Of a stretch of DNA of 64,000 bases, positions 10,898-19,723 are shown piece after piece (the first letter of the stretch is position 1; each line of letters begins with the position of its first letter). The DNA lies in NCBI GenBank assembly GCA_937918905.1, contig CAKZSH010000060.1, forward strand, positions 1 through 64,000. Reading direction: 5' to 3'. The translations under genes were made by a program, and so were the position numbers. A model generated the notes under the pieces. The model was not told where the DNA came from and did not search any database. It saw only the letters and a program-made list of their open reading frames with translations. The stretch comes from an uncultured Saprospiraceae bacterium. GTDB taxonomy: Bacteria > Bacteroidota > Bacteroidia > Chitinophagales > Saprospiraceae.

Positions 10898-11503
10898 ATG
10901 TCTTTATTTCAAATATTCGATTGGTTAGGAACAATAGCATTTGCACTATCTGGTGCAATGGCAGCCATCAATAAGCGTCTTGATCTTTTCGGTATTTTTA
11001 TCATTGCATTTGTTACATCTGTTGGCGGAGGTACCCTTCGAGATACGTTGATTGGGCGAACACCTGTTGGTTGGATGATTGATTTGACTTACCTCTATAT
11101 CATTATAGCCTCTACAATTATTGGAATTATTTTTAGAAAAAAAATCGAATATTGGAGTAAAACTTTATTTTTATTTGACACTATTGGCTTAGGTATTTTT
11201 ACTATTACAGGAGCAGAGATTGGATTGCAATTTGGATTACACCCATTAATTTGTATCATTCTAGCGACAATGAGTGGAAGCTTCGGTGGATTGATTCGAG
11301 ATATTTTAGTTAATGAAATTCCAGTAATATTAAGAAAAGAAATTTATGCTTCAGCTTGTATTGTTGGTGCAATAGGGTTTTTATTCTTAGAAAAATTGAA
11401 TGTAAATCAAGATGTACAATATATCTTGACAAGTAGTTTGGTCATAATCATTCGTTTGCTTGCTGTAAAGTATAGATGGGAAATGCGGGGGATTTATAAA
11501 TAA
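10898..11503 (+). CDS. TRIC-family (UPF0126, YicG-like) membrane cation channel
   Basis: Integral membrane protein of 201 residues with about seven hydrophobic segments arranged as two similar halves, typical of the UPF0126/TRIC family. Characteristic motifs are DWLGTIAFALSGAMAA and the glycine-rich VTSVGGGTLRDTLIGR in the first half, and ATMSGSFGGLIRDIL in the second. Prokaryotic TRIC channels form homotrimers that conduct monovalent cations such as K+. The length and the duplicated GGG/GG-x2-RD motifs are normal for the family. It has its own promoter candidate. Confidence 0.9.
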   Translation: MSLFQIFDWLGTIAFALSGAMAAINKRLDLFGIFIIAFVTSVGGGTLRDTLIGRTPVGWMIDLTYLYIIIASTIIGIIFRKKIEYWSKTLFLFDTIGLGIFTITGAEIGLQFGLHPLICIILATMSGSFGGLIRDILVNEIPVILRKEIYASACIVGAIGFLFLEKLNVNQDVQYILTSSLVIIIRLLAVKYRWEMRGIYK

Positions 11504-11610
11504 TTTTGAAATAAATTTTCGGATGTTTTGGAGAGGCCCATCGAGAATGATGCAAAATGCGGTGATGTTGTTAAAACAAAATTGACATTGAAATATTAGG
11601 TCGATAATAC

Positions 11611-11655
11611 ATTGAGATGAGAACGCATCTGCGTCATCAGCGTTCCCATCTCAAT
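11611..11655. repeat. inverted repeat, 16-bp arms
   Basis: Arms 11611-11626 (attgagatgagaacgc) and 11640-11655 pair at 15 of 16 positions around a 13-nt loop. It lies downstream of the TRIC-like gene with no T-run, so it is probably one of the local palindromic repeats rather than a classical terminator. Confidence 0.6.
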
Positions 11656-11726
11656 ATATCATCAAAATCAAATCATAAAAAAGTCATAAAATTCGTTACC
11701 ATTAAGCACCTCCACTTTTATTTCCG

Positions 11727-11734
11727 TATTTTTG
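11727..11734 (+). promoter_or_regulatory. -7 box upstream of the DUF6702-like gene
   Basis: TATTTTTG matches TAnnTTTG and ends 18 nt before the ATG at 11753. It overlaps a TTG (11732) that could serve as an upstream start, which argues for the ATG as the real start. Confidence 0.5.
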
Positions 11735-11752
11735 CAAAAACATTCATCAATA

Positions 11753-12277
11753 ATGAAATTACTCAAACTCATCGCATTATCGTTTGTTTTCCTAATTGGA
11801 AGCAGTTTTTCCAGTAATAATATAGTACATGATATTCACGTAACGAAATGTAATATTGATTTTTCCGAAGGAGAAAACAGTTTACAAATCACGATGCATA
11901 TTTATTTGGATGATTTGGAATTAGCCATCGAAAAAGGAGGCGTGGAGGAAAAGCTGTTCCTTTGCACAGAGAAAGAACATAAAGACGGGAACAAATTCGT
12001 AAAAGAATATTTTGAAAAAATGTTCAAAATCGAAGTGAATGGAGAAGCGGTAACCTATAATTATTTAGGAAAAGAATCGGCAAAAGATATTATGGCAGGT
12101 TGGTTTTATATGGAAGTGGAAGGTGTAACTGAATTGAAGGATTTAAAAATCAACTATGGAATTTTGACTGATGTGCATAGCGATCAACAAAATGTAATCC
12201 GAATCAAAGGACCAAACAAAGCTGAAGGTTACTTTTTGTTGGATGGTAAAAAAACAGAAGCATCAACTAGTTTCTAA
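11753..12277 (+). CDS. secreted DUF6702-like protein
   Basis: Exported protein of 174 residues starting at MKLLKLIALSFVFLIGSSFS, a clear signal peptide. The mature part begins HDIHVTKCNIDF and reads like the DUF6702 family of Bacteroidota: a small beta-rich secreted domain of unknown function, here with the phrase HIYLDDLELAIEK. An in-frame TTG at 11732 would add seven residues but overlaps the promoter box, so I use the ATG at 11753. No enzymatic residues are recognised. Family assignment is by pattern only. Confidence 0.75.
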   Translation: MKLLKLIALSFVFLIGSSFSSNNIVHDIHVTKCNIDFSEGENSLQITMHIYLDDLELAIEKGGVEEKLFLCTEKEHKDGNKFVKEYFEKMFKIEVNGEAVTYNYLGKESAKDIMAGWFYMEVEGVTELKDLKINYGILTDVHSDQQNVIRIKGPNKAEGYFLLDGKKTEASTSF

Positions 12278-12340
12278 GATTTAATTTTGAATGGTTCGAA
12301 ATTCTTAAGTTCTGTGTAGCAAAAGTCATTGTAGTAAAAT

Positions 12341-12425
12341 GTAACCGCCAAATTCATTTGGCTGGTTGTGCAAAAAACTAAGAGTCAATTATTTTTACAA
12401 CCAGCCAAATAAATTTGGCGGTTAC
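12341..12425. repeat. inverted repeat, 29-bp arms
   Basis: Arms 12341-12369 and 12397-12425 (gtaaccgccaaattcatttg... and its complement) match at 28 of 29 positions with a 27-nt loop. It sits just upstream of yidD and would form a strong hairpin in a transcript arriving from the DUF6702-like gene. No T-run follows. Confidence 0.8.
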
Positions 12426-12443
12426 AATGTTATACAAAATCTA

Positions 12444-12695
12444 ATGAACAGTATTTTTAAAAAAATATTTATCCTACCTATTCGATTTTATCAATTGACT
12501 ATTTCACCAATGTTGGGTTCTAATTGTAGGTACTCTCCTACTTGCTCACAATACATGGTTTTAGCTATCGAAGAATGGGGAGTGTTTAAAGGAATTTGGC
12601 TTGGCGCAAAACGAATAGGCAGATGTCATCCTTGGGCAAAAAAACATGGCCATGATCCTGTCCCTAAAAAAAGTATTCGAAAAAGGAAAAAATAG
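12444..12695 (+). CDS. yidD: YidD, membrane protein insertion efficiency factor
   Basis: Small protein of 83 residues with the signature of the YidD/HlpA family: an amphipathic N-terminal helix ([18 protein letters not shown]) followed by [16 protein letters not shown] and GRCHPWAK, including the conserved cysteines. YidD acts at the inner face of the cytoplasmic membrane and assists YidC-dependent insertion. The reading frame is open further upstream to 12366, but that part lies in the inverted repeat and has no family match, so the ATG at 12444 is taken as start. The lysine/arginine-rich tail is usual. Confidence 0.92.
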   Translation: MNSIFKKIFILPIRFYQLTISPMLGSNCRYSPTCSQYMVLAIEEWGVFKGIWLGAKRIGRCHPWAKKHGHDPVPKKSIRKRKK

Positions 12696-12706
12696 TTTTG
12701 TGGCTA

Positions 12707-12790
12707 GTGATTAGTAACTAGTGATTGGTTCGATCAAACAAGAACCATCCATTACAAATCACGAATCACGATTTACCAATCACAAATCAC
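12707..12790. repeat. imperfect palindrome upstream of hemB
   Basis: The left part (gtgattagtaactagtgatt, ggttc) and right part (gaaccatccattacaaatc, then several atcac words) are imperfect complements. Related gtgattagtgattggtaact words occur at 34247-34341 and 51968-52035, so this is one member of a small family. It explains why the hemB frame stays open upstream of the true start. Confidence 0.55.
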
Positions 12791-12801
12791 TTACAAAAGA
12801 A

Positions 12802-13773
12802 ATGTTAAGAAGACCTAGAAGAAACAGACGTTCCTCTGCAATCCGAGGAATGATTAGAGAAACCCGATTGACTCCTGACCACTTAGTTTACCCACTCTTT
12901 ATTTTTGATGGAAAAAATATCAAGGACGAAATTTCATCGCTCCCTGGCAACTATCGAATGTCGCTGGATAATGTTCTTTTGGAAATAGAAGAATGTGTGA
13001 GTTTAGGATTACGAAGTTTTATGATTTTCCCAGCAGTCGCTGAAAAACTAAAAAACAAAACGGCAACCTACAGTTATAATTCAAAAAATTTCTACCTCAA
13101 AGCGGCGACAAAAATTAAAAAGAATTTTCCAGAAATCACATTGATAAGTGATGTAGCGATGGATCCATACAGTTCAGATGGACATGATGGTTTGGTTAAA
13201 AATGGAAAAATTCTTAACGATCCTACGTTACCAATTTTAGGAAAAATGGCAGTCGCTCAAGCCAAGGCTGGTTTTGATATCATCGGCCCATCGGATATGA
13301 TGGATGGGCGAGTTCAATATATTCGAGAGGCATTGGATAAAGCTGGATTTTCAGAAACAGGTATCATGTCTTATACTGCAAAATATGCAAGTGCTTTTTA
13401 TGGCCCATTCCGTGATGCATTGGATTCTGCGCCAAAGGCTGGTGATAAAAAAACATATCAAATGGATCCTGCCAATCAACGTGAAGCCATGATCGAAGCA
13501 GAACTCGATACGCAAGAAGGCGCAGACTTTTTGATGGTTAAACCTGCATTGAATTACTTGGATGTAATTAGTTTGTTAAAAAATAATTTTGATTTGCCGA
13601 TTGCCGCTTATCATGTGAGTGGCGAATGTGCGATGTTAATTGCCGCTTGTCAAAATGGTTGGTTGGAATATGAAAAAGCAATGCCTGAAACTTTGACAAG
13701 TATTCATCGAGCGGGGGCTGATGTGATTATGACTTATTTTGCGAAGGACTTTGCGAGGTGGTATGCTAGGTAA
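12802..13773 (+). CDS. hemB: delta-aminolevulinic acid dehydratase (porphobilinogen synthase)
   Basis: Cytoplasmic haem-pathway enzyme of 323 residues that condenses two 5-aminolevulinate molecules to porphobilinogen. The start at MLRRPRRNRRSSAIRGMIRE gives the usual length; the frame is open to 12721, but that extension is repeat DNA. Schiff-base lysines are expected in SYTAKYASAFYGPFRDA and MVKPALNYLDVI. At the metal site the sequence reads DVAMDPYSSDGHDG, so the cysteines that bind catalytic zinc in E. coli-type enzymes are replaced by Asp, Ser and others. This is the magnesium-dependent type. The gene lies alone, without other haem genes. Confidence 0.95.
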   Translation: MLRRPRRNRRSSAIRGMIRETRLTPDHLVYPLFIFDGKNIKDEISSLPGNYRMSLDNVLLEIEECVSLGLRSFMIFPAVAEKLKNKTATYSYNSKNFYLKAATKIKKNFPEITLISDVAMDPYSSDGHDGLVKNGKILNDPTLPILGKMAVAQAKAGFDIIGPSDMMDGRVQYIREALDKAGFSETGIMSYTAKYASAFYGPFRDALDSAPKAGDKKTYQMDPANQREAMIEAELDTQEGADFLMVKPALNYLDVISLLKNNFDLPIAAYHVSGECAMLIAACQNGWLEYEKAMPETLTSIHRAGADVIMTYFAKDFARWYAR

Positions 13774-13788
13774 ATTTTTTAGTTTTTC

Positions 13789-13836
13789 AGCCGCAGATTT
13801 ACGCTGATTTTTTATGATTTCGAAAAACTCGTTAAC
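13789..13836. repeat. solo arm of the 31.2-kb palindrome family
   Basis: The stretch starting agccgcagatttacgctgat closely matches the left arm and start of the loop of the palindrome at 31151-31272, but no complementary right arm follows. It looks like a half-element. Confidence 0.6.
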
Positions 13837-13856
13837 ATTGTTTTGTAATTTTATTG

Positions 13857-14711
13857 TTATGAATAATCTAAATCCCATTCCGTACCCAATGCAATAATTT
13901 CTTGCGTTGGAAACGGAACGACTTCTACGAGTTTCACTTTTAGTAAAGAATTAAAAACTACTAATTTTTCTCCAAGGTATTCCAAGTTAGAAAACACATG
14001 AGTATCTGGATTATATTTTGCTTCCTTATTTTGTTCCATAAAAGATTTTAAAATACCTGGAGTATCGGATAACTCCTCAAAGCTCCCTTGAAATAATTCT
14101 AGATCACCCGCTCTATTAAAAAGTGAATCTTCCAACTGTCCTGCCAACATCTTAAAAGCCGCCTCTTTAGAATTAAAAAAAATTGGAATGTTTTTATAGA
14201 TTCTTTTCGTCTTAGTTTCATTCCATTTAGAAGCCTCCCTATCCATCCACTCCCCTGCCCGTTCCGACCGTGCACCTAATTTAAATCCCCAAAAAACGGG
14301 TTCATCTTTATTGCCTTCTATCAGTTCAAATTGTTCGATGCCAGTCAGCTTTCGAAGTTCCCAAGATTGCTCTACTGATAATGAATCGGGCAATTGATAA
14401 TCGAAAGCAATATTAAGATATGGTGGATTGGTAGGAGGTTGGATAAAACCTTGATTCAATTCTTGAGTCAAAAAATCGTTTATCTTTTGCAATTCCTCTT
14501 TATCCGATACATAAGATAATGGACTAAACTCAAATATTTTCATCCCTCGAAAAGCATCGCGAGTATGCTCTTTTAATGATTGCATAGCTGCTTCTAAATC
14601 ATCAAACGAAGATTGTACACAACCAAAGCCATCTTCTACACTATAGCATTCATCATTATAACAGAAACCTCTTTCGCGAACAAAATATATTTTGGAATTA
14701 GGAGAATTCAT
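13857..14711 (-). CDS. hypothetical protein, paralogue of the next gene
   Basis: Soluble protein of 284 residues with no signal peptide, and a family I do not recognise. It shares its plan with the 271-residue neighbour: an N-terminal beta-rich segment (IYFVRERGFCYNDE), a DFxDLExAxxxL helix, a central segment ending FWGFKLG, an EELSDTPGILKS motif and the C-terminal signature NSLLKVKLVEVVPFPTQEII. The gap between the two genes is 24 nt, so they form an operon with the DUF6915-like gene. Nothing suggests an enzyme. An immunity or accessory role is possible but unsupported. Confidence 0.7.
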   Translation of the reverse strand: MNSPNSKIYFVRERGFCYNDECYSVEDGFGCVQSSFDDLEAAMQSLKEHTRDAFRGMKIFEFSPLSYVSDKEELQKINDFLTQELNQGFIQPPTNPPYLNIAFDYQLPDSLSVEQSWELRKLTGIEQFELIEGNKDEPVFWGFKLGARSERAGEWMDREASKWNETKTKRIYKNIPIFFNSKEAAFKMLAGQLEDSLFNRAGDLELFQGSFEELSDTPGILKSFMEQNKEAKYNPDTHVFSNLEYLGEKLVVFNSLLKVKLVEVVPFPTQEIIALGTEWDLDYS

Positions 14712-14735
14712 ATTTTGTATTTTTATTGTTATAAA

Positions 14736-15551
14736 TTATTGAAAAGGAATCCACTCTCCTCCCAATTCAATCAACCCTTCAATCGGAATCGGAGCTACTT
14801 CAATAAACTTCTCTTTTAATAAACTATTTATGGTAAGTAGTTTTTCATTATCATACAATCGGGAGAGAATGAGTCGATTGGCATTTTCATAATATTCAAT
14901 ACGCGCATCTTGCTCTACGATTGATTTTAAAATCTGAGGTGTATCCGAAAGTTCTTCAAAAGTACCAATGATTCCTATTGGACAAAAATAGGGCAAAATA
15001 GTCATCGATCTCAAATACTCTAAGGCTTCATCTCTTGTTGTCAAAAAAGTCGGAATCTTTCCATGCTCTTTAGGTTGATTATTTTCATCTACTTTAAATG
15101 CATCACGCGTCAGCCATTTGCCTTCATCCTTCATTCCTACGCCTAATCGAAATCCCCAAAATGGAGGCTCTTCATCTGTATGTTCAATAATTTCAAAATG
15201 ATGAATCCTTGAAATCTCTCGAATCTTCCATGCTTGTTCTTCAGTTAAATCTTTAGGAAATCGGAAACTTTTTATTAGTTCCGTATCTCCTTTTTCATCT
15301 GCTGGCCACAACAAGCCAAAACCAAATTCTTTATGGGCAAAACTATTTAAACCAGATATCTCCTCAAATGTATATCCAGAATAATTAAATGGATTTACTC
15401 CAATCCATTTTTTTAGAGTCAGTCTTCTAATTTCTTTTTCGGCATCTTCAAAATTATCAAATGTATTTTCCAAACCTCCAAATCCTTCTACTTTAGAATT
15501 TCCTTCATCATCATAAACAAAGCCAACTTGTCGAATATAATATTTTTTCAT
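14736..15551 (-). CDS. hypothetical protein, paralogue of the previous gene
   Basis: Soluble protein of 271 residues, homologous over its whole length to the adjacent downstream gene: shared YxIRQVGFVYDDEG start, FWGFRLGVG, EELSDTPQILKS and the end NSLLKEKFIEVAPIPIEGLI. No signal peptide, membrane segment or known catalytic motif is seen. It begins 15 nt downstream of the DUF6915-like gene and is probably cotranscribed. The tandem arrangement points to local duplication and divergence of an unknown family. Confidence 0.7.
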   Translation of the reverse strand: MKKYYIRQVGFVYDDEGNSKVEGFGGLENTFDNFEDAEKEIRRLTLKKWIGVNPFNYSGYTFEEISGLNSFAHKEFGFGLLWPADEKGDTELIKSFRFPKDLTEEQAWKIREISRIHHFEIIEHTDEEPPFWGFRLGVGMKDEGKWLTRDAFKVDENNQPKEHGKIPTFLTTRDEALEYLRSMTILPYFCPIGIIGTFEELSDTPQILKSIVEQDARIEYYENANRLILSRLYDNEKLLTINSLLKEKFIEVAPIPIEGLIELGGEWIPFQ

Positions 15552-15566
15552 TTTGAAAATATATTG

Positions 15567-16193
15567 TTATAAAACTACTTTAGATTGAAACACATTTTGA
15601 CTCTTCTTGGCACTCGGTGGAAAGTCTGCACCATTATCCATCCAAAATTTAAACTCCATTGCTTCAAAAAAATCAGCAGGACTCAATTCAAAATTTTGGA
15701 ATCGAAAAGGTGTAGGATATATTTTTGGTAAAATACTTTGTAAAAACCAACTGTTGTGTGTAATCAAAAGTGAATACATTTTCCCAGTCTGTGCCAAAGG
15801 CGACAGTAAGAGTTCTGCAACTTCTTTTTGTCCTGCATATTGTTGATGAAGTGCTTCTACTTTTTTAGGAAAATCTTTAGGTAATTCCTTCTCATCAAAT
15901 GCTCCTACAAAATCCATCAAAGTTGGAATAAATTTATTTCGAAAATCAGGAAGGATATGATCTCTTTCGCAAAGGTCTTTGACGTTAACTTCTTTTCCAT
16001 CACTATTAACTATGGTATGTCCAAAAATTGGAATGATGACTCGCTTGATGCCCCACATGGTATGCAAAATGCGATGGCGATTATCGCTACACAATTCTTT
16101 AGTGCAATCCATAAAATGATGGATGGGGTAATAATCTTCTATTTGACCTCCCCAACGATGAACTGAAATTTCAGCATGTTTTACTGCATTCAT
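15567..16193 (-). CDS. DUF6915-like hypothetical protein
   Basis: Protein of 208 residues. The N-terminal 90 residues (MNAVKHAEISVHRWGGQIED, YYPIHHFMDCTKE, DNRHRILHTMWGIKR) resemble DUF6915, a small His-rich domain of unknown function; the recurrent histidines suggest metal binding (inference). The C-terminal half (about 100-208) has no recognised domain. No signal peptide is seen. It is the first gene of a three-gene minus-strand cluster with the two paralogous unknown proteins. Confidence 0.6.
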   Translation of the reverse strand: MNAVKHAEISVHRWGGQIEDYYPIHHFMDCTKELCSDNRHRILHTMWGIKRVIIPIFGHTIVNSDGKEVNVKDLCERDHILPDFRNKFIPTLMDFVGAFDEKELPKDFPKKVEALHQQYAGQKEVAELLLSPLAQTGKMYSLLITHNSWFLQSILPKIYPTPFRFQNFELSPADFFEAMEFKFWMDNGADFPPSAKKSQNVFQSKVVL

Positions 16194-16641
16194 AACTTTT
16201 AGGATTATAGATGTATGATTAAGGATTCAAGATTTCGAATAAATTGAATTCACAAATAAAGAACATTATCAAAAAAAACAAACAATTTGATTGCATTAAA
16301 TTAGCCCAAATGTTAAAAAAAGGCTTGTTATTTAACACTTGAACCTTATATCAGAATATGCTCTATTTATAGTAAAAGTAAATACTTCGTCGAACTTTCC
16401 TCTTGTCTCGACGACTAAAATGGATTTCACCTACCAAAAATCTTAATATGATAATATCAATTACGACATAACTTTTAAAAACCAAATTACCCTAAATACC
16501 AAATGAATATCTTTTTTCCCCTCAGGTTACTTCGAGTCTTGAAGGGAAAAAGGAAAAAAAACTCAGCTATAAAATACAACAAAACCAACAACAAAAAATA
16601 TAAAGCTTTGAAGATTTGGCTTAACACAAAAAAGTATAACA
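16194..16641. other. gene-free stretch, about 450 bp
   Basis: No convincing gene. It lies between divergent genes and must hold promoters for both. A fragment near 16212-16240 (aaggattcaagatttcgaat) resembles the arm of the palindrome at 39023-39190. A weak hairpin of cccttc / gaaggg type is at about 16512-16553. Nothing else was recognised. Confidence 0.5.
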
Positions 16642-16998
16642 ATGAAACTACAAACTAATTTATTCAAAAGGTATTTTCACAGTAGCAATGAAAAACTAAT
16701 TGCTATTATCGAAAATGCACACCTTTACCGTTCTGAAACGGTAGCAGTTGCAAAGGAGTTACTGGAAGGCCGCGACTTAGAATTTGAGTTTGTCAAGAAC
16801 TGCGCTCGTAGCCTGATGCACGAAAAATTGGAATTGTACTTTGGAAACTTTGACATCTATAATGATGAAATGGAAATTCCTTTAAGTGAGTTTCTTTCTA
16901 AAGAAGAAATTCTCGAAATTTTTGAAGCTGAGTATCACAATTTCTTGAGTATTCGAGATTCTTTTAGAAATGATATGCGACAATATCAAGCTGCTTAA
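16642..16998 (+). CDS. small conserved helical protein, function unknown
   Basis: Protein of 118 residues, mostly helical and acidic, without signal peptide. The N-terminal segment (NEKLIAIIENAHLYRSETVA, then VAKELLEGRDLEFE) follows a pattern common in small Bacteroidota proteins (LxxIIxNxxxYxxEAVxxAxxELxxR). The C-terminal part continues with two helices ending DSFRNDMRQYQAA. It is monocistronic with its own terminator. No function is assigned. Confidence 0.65.
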   Translation: MKLQTNLFKRYFHSSNEKLIAIIENAHLYRSETVAVAKELLEGRDLEFEFVKNCARSLMHEKLELYFGNFDIYNDEMEIPLSEFLSKEEILEIFEAEYHNFLSIRDSFRNDMRQYQAA

Positions 16999-17026
16999 AA
17001 AGAGATCGTTCCCAAAACCAAGTATT

Positions 17027-17063
17027 GGCCTTCTGCGCACTCGTGGCGTGGAAGGCCTTTTTA
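17027..17063 (+). terminator. rho-independent terminator
   Basis: Stem ggccttc / gaaggcc with inner pairing of gcgcactcgtggcgt and a short T-run, 29 nt after the stop of the 118-residue protein gene. Confidence 0.8.
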
Positions 17064-17250
17064 AATTAAAAATGAATAATATTCAAAGTATGGTGAATAC
17101 GTCGTTCGAGATTATTAATTTTTCATTGTTAATTATACTTTTTGAACTTTTTCCAAAAAAAAATCGTACTACGTAAAAACATTGCGCACCTACAACTTCC
17201 AACAAACTATCATTTGAAACCAGAGCAATCTGTGACTCGTTTCTAAAATT

Positions 17251-17292
17251 AAAAAAGGTTGTTATCACATCAAGCGATAACAACCTTTTTTT
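17251..17292. terminator. bidirectional terminator
   Basis: A 16-bp stem (aaaaaaggttgttatc / gataacaacctttttt) with a 9-nt loop, A-rich on one side and T-rich on the other. It lies just downstream of the minus-strand OmpA gene and can terminate transcription in both directions. Confidence 0.85.
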
Positions 17293-17311
17293 ATAACAAA
17301 ACAATTACATT

Positions 17312-19348
17312 TTATCTATTTCTTCTATCAATAATCTCAGGAGCATTGTTTCCATATCGAACATTTACAGGAGCGTCGATACTGGTAACTTTTACTTCCG
17401 TTCTTCGATTATATTGATGTTCTTCTTCTGAACATTTTACACCATCTACACATTGATTACGTGGAGTTGCTTCCCCATATCCTACCGCTCGAACTCTACT
17501 TGAAGCAATACCTCTCGCCGTCAAATATTGCTTTGCAGATTCTGCACGCGATTGAGATAATCGTAGATTATAATCATTTCCTCCACGAGAATCTGTATGT
17601 GAAGAAAGTTCAATAACCATACTTGGATAGTTCTGCATCATCACTAGAAGCTCATCCAATTCTCTCGCTGCACCTGTTCGGATAGATGATTTATTAAAGT
17701 CATAATAAATGTTTTCCAAAACAATTACAGTTCCCGCAGCAATCGATGGTCCTCTTGAAACAGGAGTTAAGAAAACTTCTTTTCTTAATCCATTAGGACT
17801 TAATTCACTTGCAGGTATTTTTACGAATTCACTTCCAAAATTTGCTTTCACCCCTTTTATCATATAATCACAATCAGGCTTTGCGCAATATTCAAACTCA
17901 GCTTTATCATTCGAGAAAATTTCAATTTCCTCACCTGTACATCCATTCCAAATTTTTACAATCGTATTTGGAAGTAAATTGTTATTTGCTTTGTTTTTTA
18001 AGACACCTGATACTGTTGAGCATCTTGGTTTGTCCAACGGAATTCTAATGTTAGAAAGCGTTGCATTTCCTACGGTAGAGTAAGTTGTTTCCTTTCCTGC
18101 GTAACCATCTTTAGTTACAACAATCAAGTATTTTTTCTCTCCCATAAAATCATAAGTCGCTTCTCCTTTTGAGTCAGAGTAACGATCAGGCTCACCAAGA
18201 GATGCAGCATCTTTTTTAACCAATTTGAAAACCATCTCACTTGAACCGTCTTCGATTGGCATCAATACCGCTTGATACAAATCATTATTTCCTCCCAAGA
18301 AGCCATTGCTACTTTGTTCGAAAATTCGAATAGATGCCCCTTCGATTAAACTATTGTCTTTCAAATCATACACCGTAATCAATGAAGTCAACAAGTCAGG
18401 AGTTGTCGCTCCTAAAATTCCATCGGGAGCAGTAAAATGATAGATGTCATCTTTACCCGCACCACCTGCACGATTGGAAGCAAAGTATCCACTTTTTCCA
18501 TCAGGACTTAAAATCAATCCTAAGTCATCTGTAGAAGAATTAAATGGTAATCCAAGATTCATCACTTCCTTAGAAGTGCCTTCAAGATTTGCCATAAATA
18601 AATCTAAACCACCTTTTCCCCCATGTCCATTAGATGAGAAAAATAAATTTCCACTACTATGAATAAAAGGAAAAACATCATGACCAGCAGTATTAATTTC
18701 AGGGCCTAAGTTGACAGGTGCGCCCCAAGTGTCTCCACTTTTAGTTGAAACGTAAAGATCCATTCCTCCTTGTCCACCAGGGCGATCAGAAGAAAAGTAA
18801 AGTTTAGTTTCATCTGCAGAAAGTGTTGGGTGAGCAGTTGAAAATTCATCATTATTGAATGGAAGTTCTGTAATATTTTCCCAGTCATACGAACCTTTTA
18901 CGGCTTCATATATTTTTAACCGAGTGACTCCTTTTGAGTCAGACTTACGCATTCCTTTTTTAATATTATTTCTTGTGAAAAATATCTTTTCACCTGAACG
19001 GCTAAATGTTACAGGGCCTTCATGAAGGAAAGAATTGACCTGTAATGAAAATGGACGCGACTTTAATGGCTCTCCATTTCCATCCGTATCAGAATAAAAT
19101 AATTCGAAAAAAGTTTCGTCAATTTTTTTGTCTCTTTTGCCTGCTTTGAATTTTGAAGAAGCAAAGACAATCCCGTTTTGGTAGTATGCGGGAGAAAACT
19201 CAAGGTTAGTCGTGTTGATGTTAGAAGTATTTCGCAACTGAACTGCCTCTGGATTTCTCTTCATCTCATTATCCGAGGGTTGTGCAAATACCAATTGTGC
19301 AAATAGCCCAAAAAGACTTAGCACGATAAGTTTTTGAAAATTAAACAT
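17312..19348 (-). CDS. PD40 beta-propeller / OmpA-family outer membrane protein
   Basis: Exported protein of 678 residues. Order: signal peptide (1-22), PD40/WD40-like repeats (about 45-310; motifs such as LYFSSDRPGGQGGMDLY, LFFSSNGHGGKGGLDLF, GYFASNRAGGAGKDDIY), two carboxypeptidase-regulatory-like beta domains (about 320-540), and a C-terminal OmpA domain (about 550-665; YYDFNKSSIRTGA, SSHTDSRGGNDYNLRLSQSR, NRRTEVKV) that should bind peptidoglycan. Proteins of this layout resemble PorE/PorW-linked components and are often encoded beside PorP/SprF proteins and type IX secretion substrates, as here. It lacks the N-terminal TPR of typical PorE. A role in anchoring the adhesin system is inferred. 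Confidence 0.88.
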   Translation of the reverse strand: MFNFQKLIVLSLFGLFAQLVFAQPSDNEMKRNPEAVQLRNTSNINTTNLEFSPAYYQNGIVFASSKFKAGKRDKKIDETFFELFYSDTDGNGEPLKSRPFSLQVNSFLHEGPVTFSRSGEKIFFTRNNIKKGMRKSDSKGVTRLKIYEAVKGSYDWENITELPFNNDEFSTAHPTLSADETKLYFSSDRPGGQGGMDLYVSTKSGDTWGAPVNLGPEINTAGHDVFPFIHSSGNLFFSSNGHGGKGGLDLFMANLEGTSKEVMNLGLPFNSSTDDLGLILSPDGKSGYFASNRAGGAGKDDIYHFTAPDGILGATTPDLLTSLITVYDLKDNSLIEGASIRIFEQSSNGFLGGNNDLYQAVLMPIEDGSSEMVFKLVKKDAASLGEPDRYSDSKGEATYDFMGEKKYLIVVTKDGYAGKETTYSTVGNATLSNIRIPLDKPRCSTVSGVLKNKANNNLLPNTIVKIWNGCTGEEIEIFSNDKAEFEYCAKPDCDYMIKGVKANFGSEFVKIPASELSPNGLRKEVFLTPVSRGPSIAAGTVIVLENIYYDFNKSSIRTGAARELDELLVMMQNYPSMVIELSSHTDSRGGNDYNLRLSQSRAESAKQYLTARGIASSRVRAVGYGEATPRNQCVDGVKCSEEEHQYNRRTEVKVTSIDAPVNVRYGNNAPEIIDRRNR

Positions 19349-19510
19349 GGCACATAATTTAAGCGGTGAATAATTAACGATTAACTGATAACGGTTAACT
19401 ATGAATAGTTAACTGCAAAAGTCAAATCGGAAATCATATATAACAATTCTCTATTTATTAATACGTAGCAATGAGCTACTAGGGTCACTTTTTAGTTAAT
19501 TTTGAAGGAT

Positions 19511-19579
19511 TAATTTTGAATTTTGAATGAATCGAATGATATCGACTCAATAAATTGAGGTTATTCAAAATTCAAAATT
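19511..19579. repeat. inverted repeat of ttttgaat words
   Basis: taattttgaattttgaatga (19511-19530) pairs with attcaaaattcaaaatt (19563-19579). The same words occur at 19661-19723 and 54044-54121. It lies in the 374-bp gap between the OmpA and PorP genes, where I see no gene. Confidence 0.65.
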
Positions 19580-19660
19580 GAGATATTCAAAATTGAATGT
19601 AGTGTGTAGGTTGGTTACTTTTTTGTGTAGGATTCTAGTTTTTCATAACATGCTTGGTAA

Positions 19661-19723
19661 TTAATTTTGAATGATGAATTTTGTCCCGAAACTTAGGGAC
19701 AAAATTCACCATTTAAAATTAAT
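19661..19723. repeat. hairpin directly after the PorP/SprF gene
   Basis: An imperfect long stem: ttaattttgaatgatgaatt then ttgtccc on the left, gggacaaaattcaccattta then aaattaa on the right, with an 8-nt loop. It abuts the stop codon of the PorP/SprF gene on the minus strand, so it may stabilise or terminate that transcript. Confidence 0.65.

Noticed and set aside
12366-12443. N-terminal extension of YidD
   Set aside because: The upstream frame runs through an inverted repeat and has no family similarity; the ATG at 12444 gives the normal length.
12721-12801. N-terminal extension of HemB
   Set aside because: Encoded by a palindromic repeat (NHESRFTNHKS-like); the family start is at MLRRPRR.
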